Shown: piece by piece, positions 33,489 to 45,800 of the stretch
Layout of the letters: each line of letters begins with the position of its first letter
Position numbering within the stretch: the stretch's first letter is position 1
NCBI RefSeq assembly: GCF_964355755.1
Contig: NC_092677.1
Span: forward strand, 26,568,101-26,632,100
DNA from: Antedon mediterranea
Lineage: Eukaryota > Echinodermata > Crinoidea > Comatulida > Antedonidae
DNA length: 64,000 nt
Reading direction: 5' to 3'
Program-made: the position numbers and the translations under genes
The notes under the pieces: generated by a model
Seen by the model: the letters and a program-made list of their open reading frames with translations, nothing else
The model's database searches: none
What the model was told of the DNA's origin: nothing

Positions 33489-33716
33489 AGATGACAAATT
33501 TCGTTTTTGTAAAAGCACAAGTTAACGGAGTACTTACTCGAACGTTTCGATCTCTATCAGAGATCCTTCTCAACTGACTGCGGAGTGTTAATGCCAAGAA
33601 TGACCAAGCTGCATTAACACTCCGCAGTCAGTTGAGAAGGATCTCTGATAGAGATCGAAACGTTCGAGTAAGTACTCCGTTAACTTGTGCTTTTACAAAA
33701 ACGAAATTTGTCATCT
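33489..33716. repeat. Perfect 106-bp inverted repeat with 16-bp spacer
   Basis: Left arm 33489-33594 and right arm 33611-33716 are exact reverse complements over all 106 positions by my reading. Each arm contains the hairpin GATCTC-TGATA-GAGATC followed by GAAACG, a layout typical of Penelope-like retroelement termini. Either two pLTR-like pieces are inserted head-to-head, or this is a recent fold-back duplication or an assembly artefact. Confidence 0.85.
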
Positions 33717-34036
33717 GAACTACTGTAGTTTACAAAATCAGGTCTGGAAAACACAGGAGCTAGAAAGTTCAATGTCACATGGTCTAGTTAAATTTTTAGT
33801 CACCATTTTGATGACTATAGATGACTACTATAGTAAGATTAGCATGATTAACCAGAACAAACAAATCCAAGTGCTAACACTTCAGATTTACTTAGCATGG
33901 TAAGATTTTTGGTCCTGTGCATTTGGTGTTTCATTGAAAAGGTGCATAACAAGGCTATGATAGGGCTTCATTAAAAGGTACCTTTTAAAAAGACTGAAAT
34001 ATAAATAATATAAAAAATTGTTGTTTGTAACTGCGA

Positions 34037-37000
34037 TCATGTAGGTCCGTTACTTTTAGCTGGATTGCGAATCAACTTAATCGTCTTCTCCACGTGATCT
34101 TCAAGATGTTTCACCAGATGTTCTGTCTTCAAATCGCCTTTGTTGCAATCAACACATGTGTACATAAGAACGCCATAAGAAAGTTCAGACTTAGATCGAG
34201 ATAAGCGAACGTTCTTAACATAAAAGTTCTCTACTTCCTCAAATCGTAATTGTATCCGATCCTCGGGGCACTTTCTTAGATCTTCCAGGTCATGATGCAC
34301 CAACGAGCGAGAGTTAGTTTTTATTTTTTGTTTGCCTTTCGGCGACGCTGGATCTTCATCTTTGGTATCTTTTAATTCCTTCATCTTGAATGAGATCTCT
34401 TTGCCAATGTGACTTTCTAAATGCCGCACCAATTCCGAGTCTTTACCCTTGAACCCAGGTTTCTTGCACATTAGACAGGTGAAATTCATTGTGCCAATCA
34501 CGGCGCTGCTCCGACTTAAGCTGCTTTGGATTTGGATTTCTTTCTTAAAGAATTTCTCAATCGTTGTTATTGGTAGAATAATCGGATTTGCATCGGTGGA
34601 TTTTAATTCTGAGAGTAGCTTCTCAATCAAAGGATCGACTACGTCTATGGAAAAACAACATTTTGTTAATCGTTAATTTGTTTTGGTGATTAATTTGTTT
34701 TGATGATTAATGTGTTTTAATGATTATTGTGTTATATACTAGTTTTACAAGAATATTAACTGGATTTTGTAACATTCTTTGTTATTTTAAATTGTATTGA
34801 ATAAAAAATACTGATACTGGTTCAAGTAACCATCTACATAGAGAGACATCTGGTAGCGATTGACATTAAGTTGGCATTTTTAGATTATATAATATAAATC
34901 CAAAGGCAAATTACTGAAAAAAATGACAATGCTGTGGGTATCAGTGGCTGGATCTCAATAGAGATACAAAAATAAAAAGCAAAAAGCTAAATCAAAACGA
35001 TAAAGTAAACAGACAGAAAAGTTAGCAGAGCTTTCGGGCAACACTAGCCCTTCATCAGTGCAAGATTATATAATATATATACATGTATAATGCGACATTT
35101 ATATGGTGCTCTATTTCATGAAGATCAGAAGATCAAAGAGCTATGGAATGAATAAATAAAATACATACCATTTTCTTCATTATCAATTTGTGATTTGTTT
35201 TCTTCTACTAAATTTTGAATTTGAGAACCGTCAACACCGTCACCTTCAGATTTCTTTGATTCCTCATCTGGAGAAAGACGCAAACTTTTCCTGTTACCAG
35301 CTTTCTCTGTTCCTTCACTTTTCCGTTTAGATGCAGAGTTGTTTGCAGTGTTATCTTCTGGAATTTCATCATTGATGTCAGGTTTTCTTTCCTCTTTGTC
35401 TACACATGCCTTTTTGGCGGACACATCATCATCATCATCGGCATCAAGTTTTCTCTTTAAACTAATATCTTCATCCTGTTGTTTTGTTACATCATCAGTG
35501 TTAGGTTCTCTCACAGCTTTCATAGCCTCAAGTTTGTCCCTATCAAGAGGCAGTTTATTGAGGACAACCTTGACGTTACAAGCTGTATGCTCTACCTTCT
35601 TGTTATCTGCGACTGTCACTTCATTCGTCGTTTTCTTAGCAATATCTTTATTCCCAATTTTCTTATCAGTTACTCCTTTGGTATCATTTTCCTCGTCACT
35701 GTTATCGTCTATGGTAACAACATCAATTACAGGAGGAGGTTTAGGTTTTTCTATTGCTGAAGCAGTTTTTGTAATTGTAGTACCTTAAAAAATAAGTACA
35801 GAATGTCTAGTTTGAATTGGACATGAATAATTTAAATATGACAGCAAAACACCTTTACTTCTGATTATTGTACATGAATAATTATGTAACATTGTATGTA
35901 ATTATAATATTTCTAAGTAACATTTATCGGACAAGCTTACCTTTATTATGTTGGGATGACTTTTTCTTCATTACAATAATCTTCTTACACCCTAAGATGT
36001 GCTTTCGAAGATGGTTAGCAAATATAAAAAGATCTTTTCCACCACGATGCACAAAACCACAGTGTTTAACAAGACACCTCCAGCCAGCAACAGTTAATCC
36101 AAACTTCTTCAGGAGTTCAGGTTCTGTCACAGAAACTGTTCTTCTGGGGTCTTGTGATGGCTGTTGTGGTTTACCAAGCTGTTGAGGTTTCGCAAGTTGA
36201 GGCACTCCAGCACGCTGTTGAATGGGAATTATTTTTGGAATCACTGTCACCATGGTTTTATTTTGTTGGATGTGTTTATCTTGCTGCTTAATTGCTGGAT
36301 TTGATGGCTTAAGTGAAGTGGAACGACGACACATCTGACGGAGGGCTTCCTCCGCTTCTTTTCCAACATCATGACTCAACGCATGAGCTGAAAGCTCAGC
36401 CTCAACTACATCACCCATCTTTCCATTAAATATATAAGTGGTCACAAAGAATTCACACTGTTTACATGTTAACTGGAAAATGCTGGAATGGTCTTGTCTT
36501 GCCCCACGTAGACATTTATAATGACTTAGTAACGCATGGCTAGTGAATTCTGCTCGCCGCAAAAGAATATTACCAATGCAGATGTAATGAAAATGTTTAG
36601 CAAGATGGACAGCTAAAGACTGATCTAAGATGGATGTGGCGTTACAGCGTTTGTAGCAGCAAGAATAACGTATCCTGTCATCATTATTCGTCTTCCTTCC
36701 ACGATAATGTTCCAATACTTGTTTAGTTGTTAACAACGGGTTAACTTGACCAACAGACGTCGAAGGATAATCCTGGATAATTACCCGTAATGAAAAATGA
36801 TTACCCAAATGTGCTGCCATATCTGGTGTTGTTGTAAAGTATAAATGGCAACCTCTTAAACTGCAAGCAAAGTTTGATGATGAGGTACCTAAGGGCATTA
36901 GCGTAAAATATTTAAAAACTTGTTGAGTTGTCATAAAAATTAAAGTTTTATTTGATAGAGGTTGTTTTGATCCTCCGTAGTAGTCCACGATGTCATTCTC

Positions 37001-40000
37001 TTTTGGTAAACCAGAAATGAGTGAAATAATTGATTCTTTTGTATCATGCTTGACCACATTTTCAGTGTTTGTTAATATTGGTTTCGTATCTTCATTAGGT
37101 TTGGTTTTATCATCTTCGTTGCCGTCATCAAAAATTCTCCAATATTCTGCAAGATCTTCTTCTGTTAAAAGTGGTCCTGTATCCTCCTCTGGTTCTGCTT
37201 CTTGTTTAGGATCAGATACCTCTTTTGATACTTCTTCCACTTTTTGTGTTTCTTCCTCTTTTGGTGTTTCAGGATTATTTTCTGGTACAGTATTTGATTC
37301 AGCATCAATATTAATGCCTTCTAATTCTGGGAAATAATTATCATCTGCAACGAGGCCTCCAAATTCATTCACAGGCAAATCTAATTCATCTTGGACCATA
37401 GAATCATGATCACTTTCAGAATCAGAATCCTGTGAAAACGTTCGTTTCGTCTTTTGTCGAGAATTGTTTACTTTAGGTTTGGTATTACCTCGTGCTGATT
37501 CAGAATCAAAGAGATGTTTTTGAGAATTTAATCTCTTAAGTTCAGAGTCTGAATCGCTGTCATATCTTTCTTTATCCTGTCTTTTTTTTTGTTCACCTCT
37601 CTTTGCTAATCGTTGGTCTCTTTCATGCTGCTTTCTTGATGTTAATTTGTAATTTACACTTGCTAATAATGATTGCTTCTGCTTGGAATTAGGAGATAGA
37701 AATTCTGTTTTTTTCTTCTTCTTGCTACTTTTTCTTCGTCTGTATGTCGTCTCCCATTGTTCAGATTCACCATCGCTACTGCTGGAATGTATCTTACCAA
37801 AATCATGAAGCTCATCATTCAGAACATGTCGAGTTTCCTTCTGGTGAAGTCGACTAGAAGTACAAATGTACCTGTCTAGGTTGTTATTCCACGAAGACAC
37901 CACACTTGACTTGTTTACTGATACTGGTTTTAGTACTTCATCCCAGGAGTATGCCTTCTTATTGGAATCCTGTCTGGCATGTCCCATTTTGCTGTTAACG
38001 ACACCGTTAAAATAGGTTCTAATTATTACCTCAGGTACGACATGAACACTTAAATGCAGGGCTTGTATCTTTGATGATACATTCTGAGCATTCACCTTAT
38101 TGCTACAATGTATACACTGTAGAATTTTCCTAAGGCCAATAGTCTTGTACACAAATTGTGACATTATGGTCTCAAATGGAAGGTAGACAATGATACGGTT
38201 TACTTTATCCGCTGTAGGTAAACAAACTTTCTGATGGAAGTACACTTGAAGATAATTTGGGAATGACTGCTGACAAAGACCACATTCAAAAACAGTTTTG
38301 TCACAGTTTTCTAACAGAACATCTAACCGGATCTGCCTTTTCCCGGACTTATATCCATCAACAATCAATTGCTCAAAGAATACCTTTTGCTTCTTGATTC
38401 CTTCCTCCGCAATATTATCATTTCCTGATGTATTAAGGTCGACTAACATTGTAGATTGTTTTGGAGTCCATGTAATAATCTTCTTGACAAAGGTCTGTGA
38501 TGGTTTGCTGATCGTAGTGTGAATGTCTTTCTTCGGTGGGCTATCTGGAATGGTGTTTTGAATCACTGGTGGTGGTGGTGGTGGTTTGCGTGGACGTAAT
38601 GAATAAGGCGATTTTGCAGCATTATCTTGTTTGCGAGTGTTGTCATTGTCTACTTTGATACTAGTGGAAGGAGAGGCACTTTGCTTCTTTGGGAAACCTG
38701 TAGCACCTGGATGTTTTTCCTTCATGTGTTTATCTAACTCTGCTTTTTGTCCTTTAAATGTACAAATACTACATGTCATTTTCTTGTCCTTGTCAACATC
38801 TTTAATCAGGTGAGAAGAAGATGGATGTTTTTCCGATAAATGTTTCACGAAAACAGACCAGACTCCACGGAAACTACAAATTCTACATCTTAAAATTTGT
38901 TCTTTATCAATCATGATAAGTCCATGAGCTTCTCTAACATGTTTCCGAAGTCCATCAGCACTTGGAAAGATCTTCTTGCAAAGTTTACATCTCTTTGCTG
39001 AAGATGAATCTGATGTGGTTTTCATTCTGGCTGGTTTTTTAGCTGGAGCTGAGCTGGCTTCTTCTATCACCATTATGTCTTCATCGTCATCATCGGCAGT
39101 ATTTGATGGTTTAGTTTCTTTGGTAGCATTCTTATGGCTTTCTTTTAATTTAACTTCGGATTCTTCATCACTTGAAAGGCAAATAATATCATCACTTGTT
39201 TCTTTCCCAGAGTTTGTGATCAAAGAAGAATTTACTGGTTTTACGGTCTTACACAATACATCAGATTGTTCTTTTCCATCTTTTTTTAGTTCCATATCTT
39301 CACTTTTTACAGACTTTAAAATCACCTGATTGATAATGTCTTCAATGACCTCACTACATACTTCTATGACAGGTTTGTTGACATCAATCTCTGTGTTGTT
39401 TGAAGTACTTGGTAAGTTTCCATCAAGATTATCATCAATGTTTGCTTTGTTTGTTTCAACAGTTTGTTCAACAATAGTACTATCAACGTTTTCTTCATTT
39501 AAATTTAGAATGCTTGAATCACTTTTGGTCTGTTCAACTTTACTGGCATCTATTTTTGACGTTTCATCATCCACACATTCTGGAGTTTTTAAGTTGTTAC
39601 TTTCAGTTTTATCTGTATTATTTGCAGTTTTTTCACTATCACTATGACTTTTTTCATCATTTAATCCTCCACTGTCTAACTGTTGATCATCTGTGTCATC
39701 TATTGACATTTTGTTGTCATCAACTTCCATACTTTTATCAATCTCCATACTTTTATCAATCTCATTGCCATCCATAATTTCCTCAGCATTGACATCATTA
39801 ACATTATTTATCTCTCTGTCATTTGGATTTACTTCATCTACACCAATATCATCACATTTAATAGCTGCATCTGGAGTCAAAGATGTGTCCATTGCTTCCT
39901 CATCTTCTATCAAATTTGTAGGACTAACAGTAGAAAGTAGGTCTCTATCTCCTTCATTTTCATCAAGTAATTGATGATCTTCTTCGGATAGAAAATTATC

Positions 40001-41365
40001 TTCATCTGATAACGGTTTCTCTTCTTCATCATCATCCGATTGACCACCATTTGTTTCTACTCGAGTAAGAGAACTAAAGGGTGGATCATCCCTATTAATA
40101 TTAAAAGCATCAGCTTCAACAGGTTCACCAATTATATTAGTATTTTCATGAGATTCACCACCTTTATCATCATCCACTTTGTCATCGACTACATCCTCAA
40201 CATGTTCACTTAGTATGTTAGTATCTTCAAGAATTTCATCACTTTCATCACCAATCACTTTTTCATTAGTTTCAGTGTCAACAGGTTCACCAACTATATT
40301 AGTATCTTCAAGAGTTTCATCAATTTTATCACCTTTCTCCTTTTCATCAGTTTCAGTGTCAACAGGTTCACCAACTATATTAGTATCTTCAAGAGTTTCA
40401 TCAATTTTATCACCTTTCTCCTTTTCATCAGTTTCAGTGTCAACAGGTTCACCAACTATATTAGTATCTTCAAGAGTTTCATCAATTTTATCACCTTTCT
40501 CCTTTTCATCAGTTTCAGTGTCAACAGGTTCACCAACTATATTAGTATCTTCAAGAGTTTCATCAATTTTATCACTTTTCTCCTTTTCATCAGTTTCAGT
40601 GTCAACAGGTTCACCAACTATATTAGTATCTTCAAGAGTTTCATCACTTTTATCACCTTTCTCCTTTTCATCAGTTTCAGCGTCAACAGGTTCACCAACT
40701 ATATTAGTATCTTCAAGAATTTCATCACTGTTATCACTATTCACTTTTTCATCAGTTTCAGTGTCAACAGGTTCACCAACTATATTAGTATCTTCAAGAA
40801 TTTCATCACTGTTATCACTATTCACTTTTTCATCAGTTTCAGCATCAACAGGTTCACCAACTATATTAGTATTTTCAAGAGTTTTGCCACTTTTATTATT
40901 GTGCATCTTGTAATCAGTTTCAGTGGTAACACCATTCGTATCTCCGTTTACTTTTTCAAGTAATTTATCATCACTTGTATCACTGTCATTTGAGAAATCA
41001 TCACATGGAAAACCATCTTCAAGTTCGTTTAACTCATCATCATCCAATTCAACAGGAAACCCATCTTCTGGTTCTTCAACATCAAAAGCAGATTTTTCAT
41101 CTGTACTTACATCATCATCCACTTTATCATATTCAGCATCATCTTCTTGTCTCATATTATTGTCATCTGGAAGATCAGAGCGTACTTCAGTCTCAGATTT
41201 CAAACTGACAGATGAGCTGACATCATCACCATTTGTAGCGCCCTCTATACCAGTGTTAACTTTATCCATCTGTATTTTCCCATCTTTCTTATCATTTATG
41301 TCTTCATGGTCGTTTGTTGTTTTCAAACACACATTTAAATCAGTTGATATGAACTTGTCATCCAT
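34037..41365 (-). CDS. Large acidic C2H2 zinc-finger protein (three coding exons)
   Basis: Coding exons 41365-35941, 35783-35169 and 34644-34037 (TGA at 34039-34037) join in phases 1 and 1, giving 2215 residues. Residues 1-780 are very acidic and disordered, with ten 27-residue repeats around DTNIVGEPVDTETDEK. Zinc fingers: three in tandem at about 790-880 (CKLCKKIF..H..H, CRICSFRG, CSICTFKG); degenerate fingers near 1027, 1085, 1500, 1568, 1635 and 1763, several with unusual C-x4-C spacing such as CSLRGC, CCYKRC and CLVKHC; and two in the last exon near 2069 (CLMCKKPG) and 2178 (CVDCNKG). A poly-Pro tract lies near 931 and a basic RRRKSSKKKKK cluster, a likely nuclear signal, near 1215. It is probably a nuclear, chromatin-associated protein. 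I do not recognise an orthologue. It is divergent from FBXO31 and likely shares a promoter with it. Confidence 0.85.
35021..35060 (-). ncRNA. Hammerhead-like motif of a Penelope-like element relic
   Basis: Read on the - strand: CTGATGA, one extra A, stem GGGC/GCCC around a 7-nt loop, then GAAA, then GC-TCT-GC and UA. These are the hammerhead core elements in order, with a minimal stem III. The unpaired A before stem II and the lack of a clear stem I mean activity is uncertain. Lies in an intron of the zinc-finger gene, antisense to the window strand and sense to that gene. Confidence 0.4.
40085..40910 (-). repeat. Coding 81-bp minisatellite in the zinc-finger gene
   Basis: Ten tandem 81-nt units, in frame, encode 27-residue acidic repeats. 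The central units (EKGDKIDETLEDTNIVGEPV...) are nearly identical at the DNA level, while the outer units have diverged. This suggests recent homogenisation from the centre and likely length polymorphism. Confidence 0.85.
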
Positions 41366-42463
41366 TTTTATTCTGATCTACATTATGAATCTATGAAATA
41401 AATGAAAAATATGGTTAAAATTGTTTAAATGTAGAATATGAGCAAATCATTTTTTTTTACAAAATTAGTTCAGTACATCTAGGCATAAATGGATCTACTG
41501 TATGAAAGAAATAGTAAATATTAAACAATTTCAATAAAAATAAATAATTATTATATTATAAAAGACAAAAAAAACATACATTTAAATCTAACCAGAAACC
41601 CATTTCAAGAAAATGTGCTTTGGGTTAACTATTTTTTGTTTAAATAACATTTTTGGTAAAAATAAAAGTTGACAAAATTATTTTTTTTTAAAGCAGGATA
41701 AATAAAGAAAACCAGCAAAAAATACATGCTAAACATTTTATGAATATTAATATTAGGCCTACTATGCAAATTAGCTTCATTTCATTTTTTTTAAACAGAC
41801 AGATTACAGTATAATCATGGAGGTATCCATGGTATAATTACCCTTTTATATTTATTTACGTATTTAAATCAGAAAATAATTAACTGAAAAGAAATACCTA
41901 ATAATATATTTTATTGAAAATAGGGGGAAATACAAATATCCTCACAACTCAATTAGATCCCTAATGCTCTAAATTCATTAGCTCTCATTGGTTGGTGCAT
42001 TCCCAACATAATACAATCCAACATAATAAATCATGTGCTGTTTACAGTATTTGTTTTGTCGTGATCCCGTGTTCAGTACTCCAGCCAGGTGTGTTGTGTG
42101 TGCCTGCTCATCTTGACACAGAAAATAAGAATCACGAAAACTCTCGACGCCATATTTAAATTATACTACGCCGTCCTTCCTAGCCGTTTAAAAACGGCCC
42201 GCCCTGAAAATAGACTTGTTATATGCTCCTCAGCCATCTGCCGTCGTCAGACAGTGGCTAGCGGCGCCTGCTCGCTCAACTCGGCTGTTGTTGAATACTG
42301 CTGAGCCTAACGATAATGTACTCGAACCAAACAAAATGCCCTTACCTATTAAAAAAAATGATTTTGAGACTCCCGATTGAAATTGCTGGGAGCGGGGCTA
42401 AAAAAAATAATACAACACTTTCTTCTGCCGGGCCTTGGTATTTCGCTCACAAAGGACAACGCA

Positions 42464-42506
42464 CAAAATGGCGAAATAAACTTACTTCGAAGCATTGTGG
42501 GAATTA
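42464..42506. promoter_or_regulatory. YY1-like and ZNF143-like sites in the shared promoter
   Basis: CACAAAATGGCGAAAT contains a YY1-type AAAATGGCG. About 15 bp further, GCATTGTGGGAATTAC is, on the - strand, GTAATTCCCACAATGC, matching the core TTCCCANNATGC of ZNF143/Staf sites. Both motifs are typical of compact, often bidirectional, housekeeping promoters. Confidence 0.5.
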
Positions 42507-42539
42507 CAAATTTCCCATGATTCTTTTCGACACGACAGA

Positions 42540-42570
42540 TCGCGAATAGAGAGTACGCGGTAGTTTTTCG
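42540..42570 (+). other. FBXO31: 5'-UTR exon of the FBXO31-like gene (end)
   Basis: Sequence ending GTAGTTTTTCG followed by the strong donor GTAAGC. A matching acceptor TGTCCTTGCAG lies at 42831, 67 bp before the ATG. The true transcription start is not visible; coordinates mark only the downstream edge. Confidence 0.5.
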
Positions 42571-42898
42571 GTAAGCAAATTCCCTGCTATTCTTATAATG
42601 GTTTCGTCCATATAGATTGTTCTACTATAAAATAGGACCAGATCTATTCAATTCCATTTATTGTTCGTCATAATTTTGAATTAAACTCAGAGTATACATT
42701 TTTTAAACTATAGTAATGTTACATTTTTTACATTTTCTATGCTATGCTAGCTTAGGAATTGTTAAATAATGATGTTTGCACATTTAAAATACACAGTAAC
42801 CCCCGCACGGGTAATTGAATTGTCCTTGCAGCAAAAAGCAAAACATTGCAAATACCACCCCATGACTTGAGCTCTCTGTGATAATTCATGTAATAAAC

Positions 42899-45800
42899 AT
42901 GGATGTTGAAGATGTAGAAGCTTTTAATATTTTGTGTCTCCCCTTCGAACTGTTAGCGCATGTGTTCATGTTATTAGATGGGGCAACTATAGCTAGTGTT
43001 TCCCAAGTTTGTAAACGTTTTTATGAGGTTTCAAATGTTAAAATCGTATGGCAAACATTGTGTTTCAGAGGTAGTACCTACTCTCTACTGTTGGTGTTGG
43101 GGTTATGATTGATAGGCTGATACTGTACTAAACCTAGGCCTAGAAAAGATAGGATATTTATTAAATTTATTTTGATTTTTATTATATGAAGATAAAGATA
43201 GATGATATTAATAATAGTTAATTTAATTTTTAAAGCCAAAATTAACGCTTTTGTCATAGCTAATTGATTCTTTTTGTCATCTTTGACAATTTTAATTTTT
43301 ACAAAAAATAAAAGTGTTATTTGTTTACTTTCAGAATATAATTTTACACCAGAACATTTTAGCACATGGAACACAACATATAAAATTATCTATACTAAAG
43401 GTTGGTAAGCCATTAATATTTAATTTATTAATAATTACCTTACAATAAAATATAGGCCTAGACTCTGTATTTTTGTTTTTGTATTGCATTTATGTACTGT
43501 GTTTGTTTCTATTCATTTGATGATAGTTTAAAATTAAGTTTTAATTTTAAAATAACATGAAATGTATGATTGTTAAACTATGTTATTTTTCTTTTGCAGT
43601 ACTAAGAAAATATGGAAAATTGGTAGGAACCTGGCAACCAAAGATTAACCCTTACGGAGGGTTATTGTCAATCACCGTATGACAACATTTAAATTAAATT
43701 TAAATTAAATATGTTTACTTGAATTGAAATATAATTTTTTTTTTTTACTTTTCCATTAAATATTGGATTATTTTATTTCAGTTTAATGACGGCGCCTTAA
43801 TAGGAACACAGTACTTTGCTCCACCTGATCCTAATGTCTGTGCACCTCTACGACAAAAAAAAGTCTTCAAAATCACAGTAGACAACGATAACATCACAAG
43901 ATTGTTGTGTCTCAAAGGCAAGCCAAGCGATGTTCATCCGTTTCAGTTCACACCTGTAAGTGTAAGATATTTATTTTACCCACCAAAATTCAAACAATAT
44001 ACAAAACCACTGAATATCAATTTGTAGCACACTGCAATTTTCAAAATACAAGGCCTGTAAAATGTGAGTTTGTTCAATATTATGATCTCTTCTAAGGTAA
44101 CGCCCTGTTCACACTTGCACTAATGGTCCCACACCACTTTAAAGCCTTGTTAACACAGGTCCCGGACTATTCCGCATTTAGTGCATGTTAATGCAGTAAT
44201 TATGTGCGGCAACCTGCGGGAGGTGTACATGACATTTTCAAGATTATAGTCTTGTATATGCATGTGAAATATATAGCTCTGTCTACGCTATCAAACTTTA
44301 TGTAAAAAAAAATGTGATGTGCCCATATATGGACATGATGATGTCATATCAATACCATCTTTGGCATATCAAACTTTTGTTGTCAAACTAGTTTGATAGT
44401 GTAAACAGAGCTTTAGAATATCAGGCCTATATTGCAATTACTCAGAATCTGTGTAATAACCCATTTTTAAATACATGCTTTCTTCGTATCACTATTTTGA
44501 TCTAGTTTTTTCATTTGCTTTACACAGGGTGGAAGCATCGATGATTTTTCATTTAAATGTAGTAAACCAGACAGACACAGAAAGGGGTCAAATAAACAGG
44601 AAGTAAGTATAACCATGGTTACCAAGCAATAATATTTAATGTCCACAAACGAGCGGTAGCTGTAAAGCGGAAACCCATGTATGTTATTTCTTATGGCCAT
44701 TAACGCAAAACGTGGACAGACAGTTGAGCGAAACGTGGACAGACAGTTGAGCGAAACGTGGACAGACAGTTGAGCGAAACGTGGACAGACAGTTGAGCGA
44801 AACGTGGACAGACAGTTGAGCGAAACGTGGACAGACAGTTGAGCGAAACGTGGACAGACAGTTGAGCGAAACGTGGACAGACAGTTGAGCGAAACGTGGA
44901 CAGACAGTTGAGCGAAACGTGGACAGACAGTTGAGCGAAACGTGGACAGACAGTTGAGCGAAACGTGGACAGACAGTTGAGCGAAACGTGGACAGACAGT
45001 TGAGCGAAACGTGGACAGACAGTTGAGCGAAACGTGGACAGACAGTTGAGCGAAACGTGGACAGACAGTTGAGCGAAACGTGGACAGACAGTTGAGCGAA
45101 ACGTGGACAGACAGTTGAGCGAAACGTGGACAGACAGTTGAGCGAAACGTGGACAGACAGTTGAGCGAAAACCCGCTCAATATAGATAAGTTTGCAGTAA
45201 ACGATGTATATTTAGTTTATAAAGACCTGTTGTTTATGATAGAGTCTACAGAGTAGCATGCACAATCCTATTAAGTGTATTACAGTACTAACAACTTGTC
45301 AATTTTTATTATTATTTTGTATAGCAATTACAGCAATGGATTAAGGAAGAGTTAGGTATAGATATCCAACCTTGTGCAGTTGACTACAGACTGGAGCTGC
45401 TTAGAATTCAATTCTTCATTAACATGCAGTTTGAGTAAGTTTTATTAATTGGGAGCTTTCATTTTGTTATAGTAGAGGAACGCAGAGGTTACAACTTAGA
45501 AAAATTAAATATCACAGGATTTTATAAAAGTTTGGCCAAATCCTGAAGGGTTCTTATATGTGCTATAAAAACATCCAACATAGAGGGCGCTGTTTATTAA
45601 AATGTTATGTGACAACAAAAATGTGATGTGTCAACAGTATATATGGACATGATGATGTCACATCAAAACCATATTTGGGCATATCACTACCATATTTGGG
45701 CACATCACACTTTATCAAATCAGTTTGATAGTGTAGACAGAGCTTAAGGTAAAGCATAGAGATATCTCTATGGGTAAAGTAAAACAGAGTGGATGAATCG

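Larger units (their letters stand above)
31554..34036. other. Intergenic region between CFAP90 and the zinc-finger gene
   Basis: A+T-rich sequence with no supported gene. It contains CFAP90 3'-UTR, a run of degenerate CCCCTATTAAGGGG/CCCCTACTTGGGG motifs at 33240-33440, and a perfect 106-bp inverted repeat at 33489-33716 (annotated separately). Confidence 0.6.
41366..42898. other. Divergent promoter region of zinc-finger and FBXO31-like genes
   Basis: The left part (41.37-42.05 kb) is A+T-rich, likely the 5'-UTR intron of the zinc-finger gene, with an acceptor-like TTTTCATAG just upstream of its ATG. The right part (42.1-42.6 kb) is GC-richer. On the - strand a strong donor CTTCGAA|GTAAGT (exon edge 42486) could end the zinc-finger gene's first exon. 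On the + strand TTTTTCG|GTAAGC (exon edge 42570) and CCTTGCAG (exon resumes 42832) fit a 5'-UTR intron of the F-box gene. ORFs here are small and unconvincing. Confidence 0.6.

Noticed and set aside
40179-41396. Ser/Thr-rich + strand ORFs opposite the zinc-finger gene
   Set aside because: Antisense shadows of the acidic Asp/Glu-rich repeats.
42089-42549. Two short + strand ORFs in the divergent promoter
   Set aside because: They lie over the promoter and 5'-UTR exons and have no domain or splice support.
44467-45180. 237-codon - strand ORF with 23-residue repeats
   Set aside because: Pure minisatellite in an FBXO31 intron, antisense to the gene.
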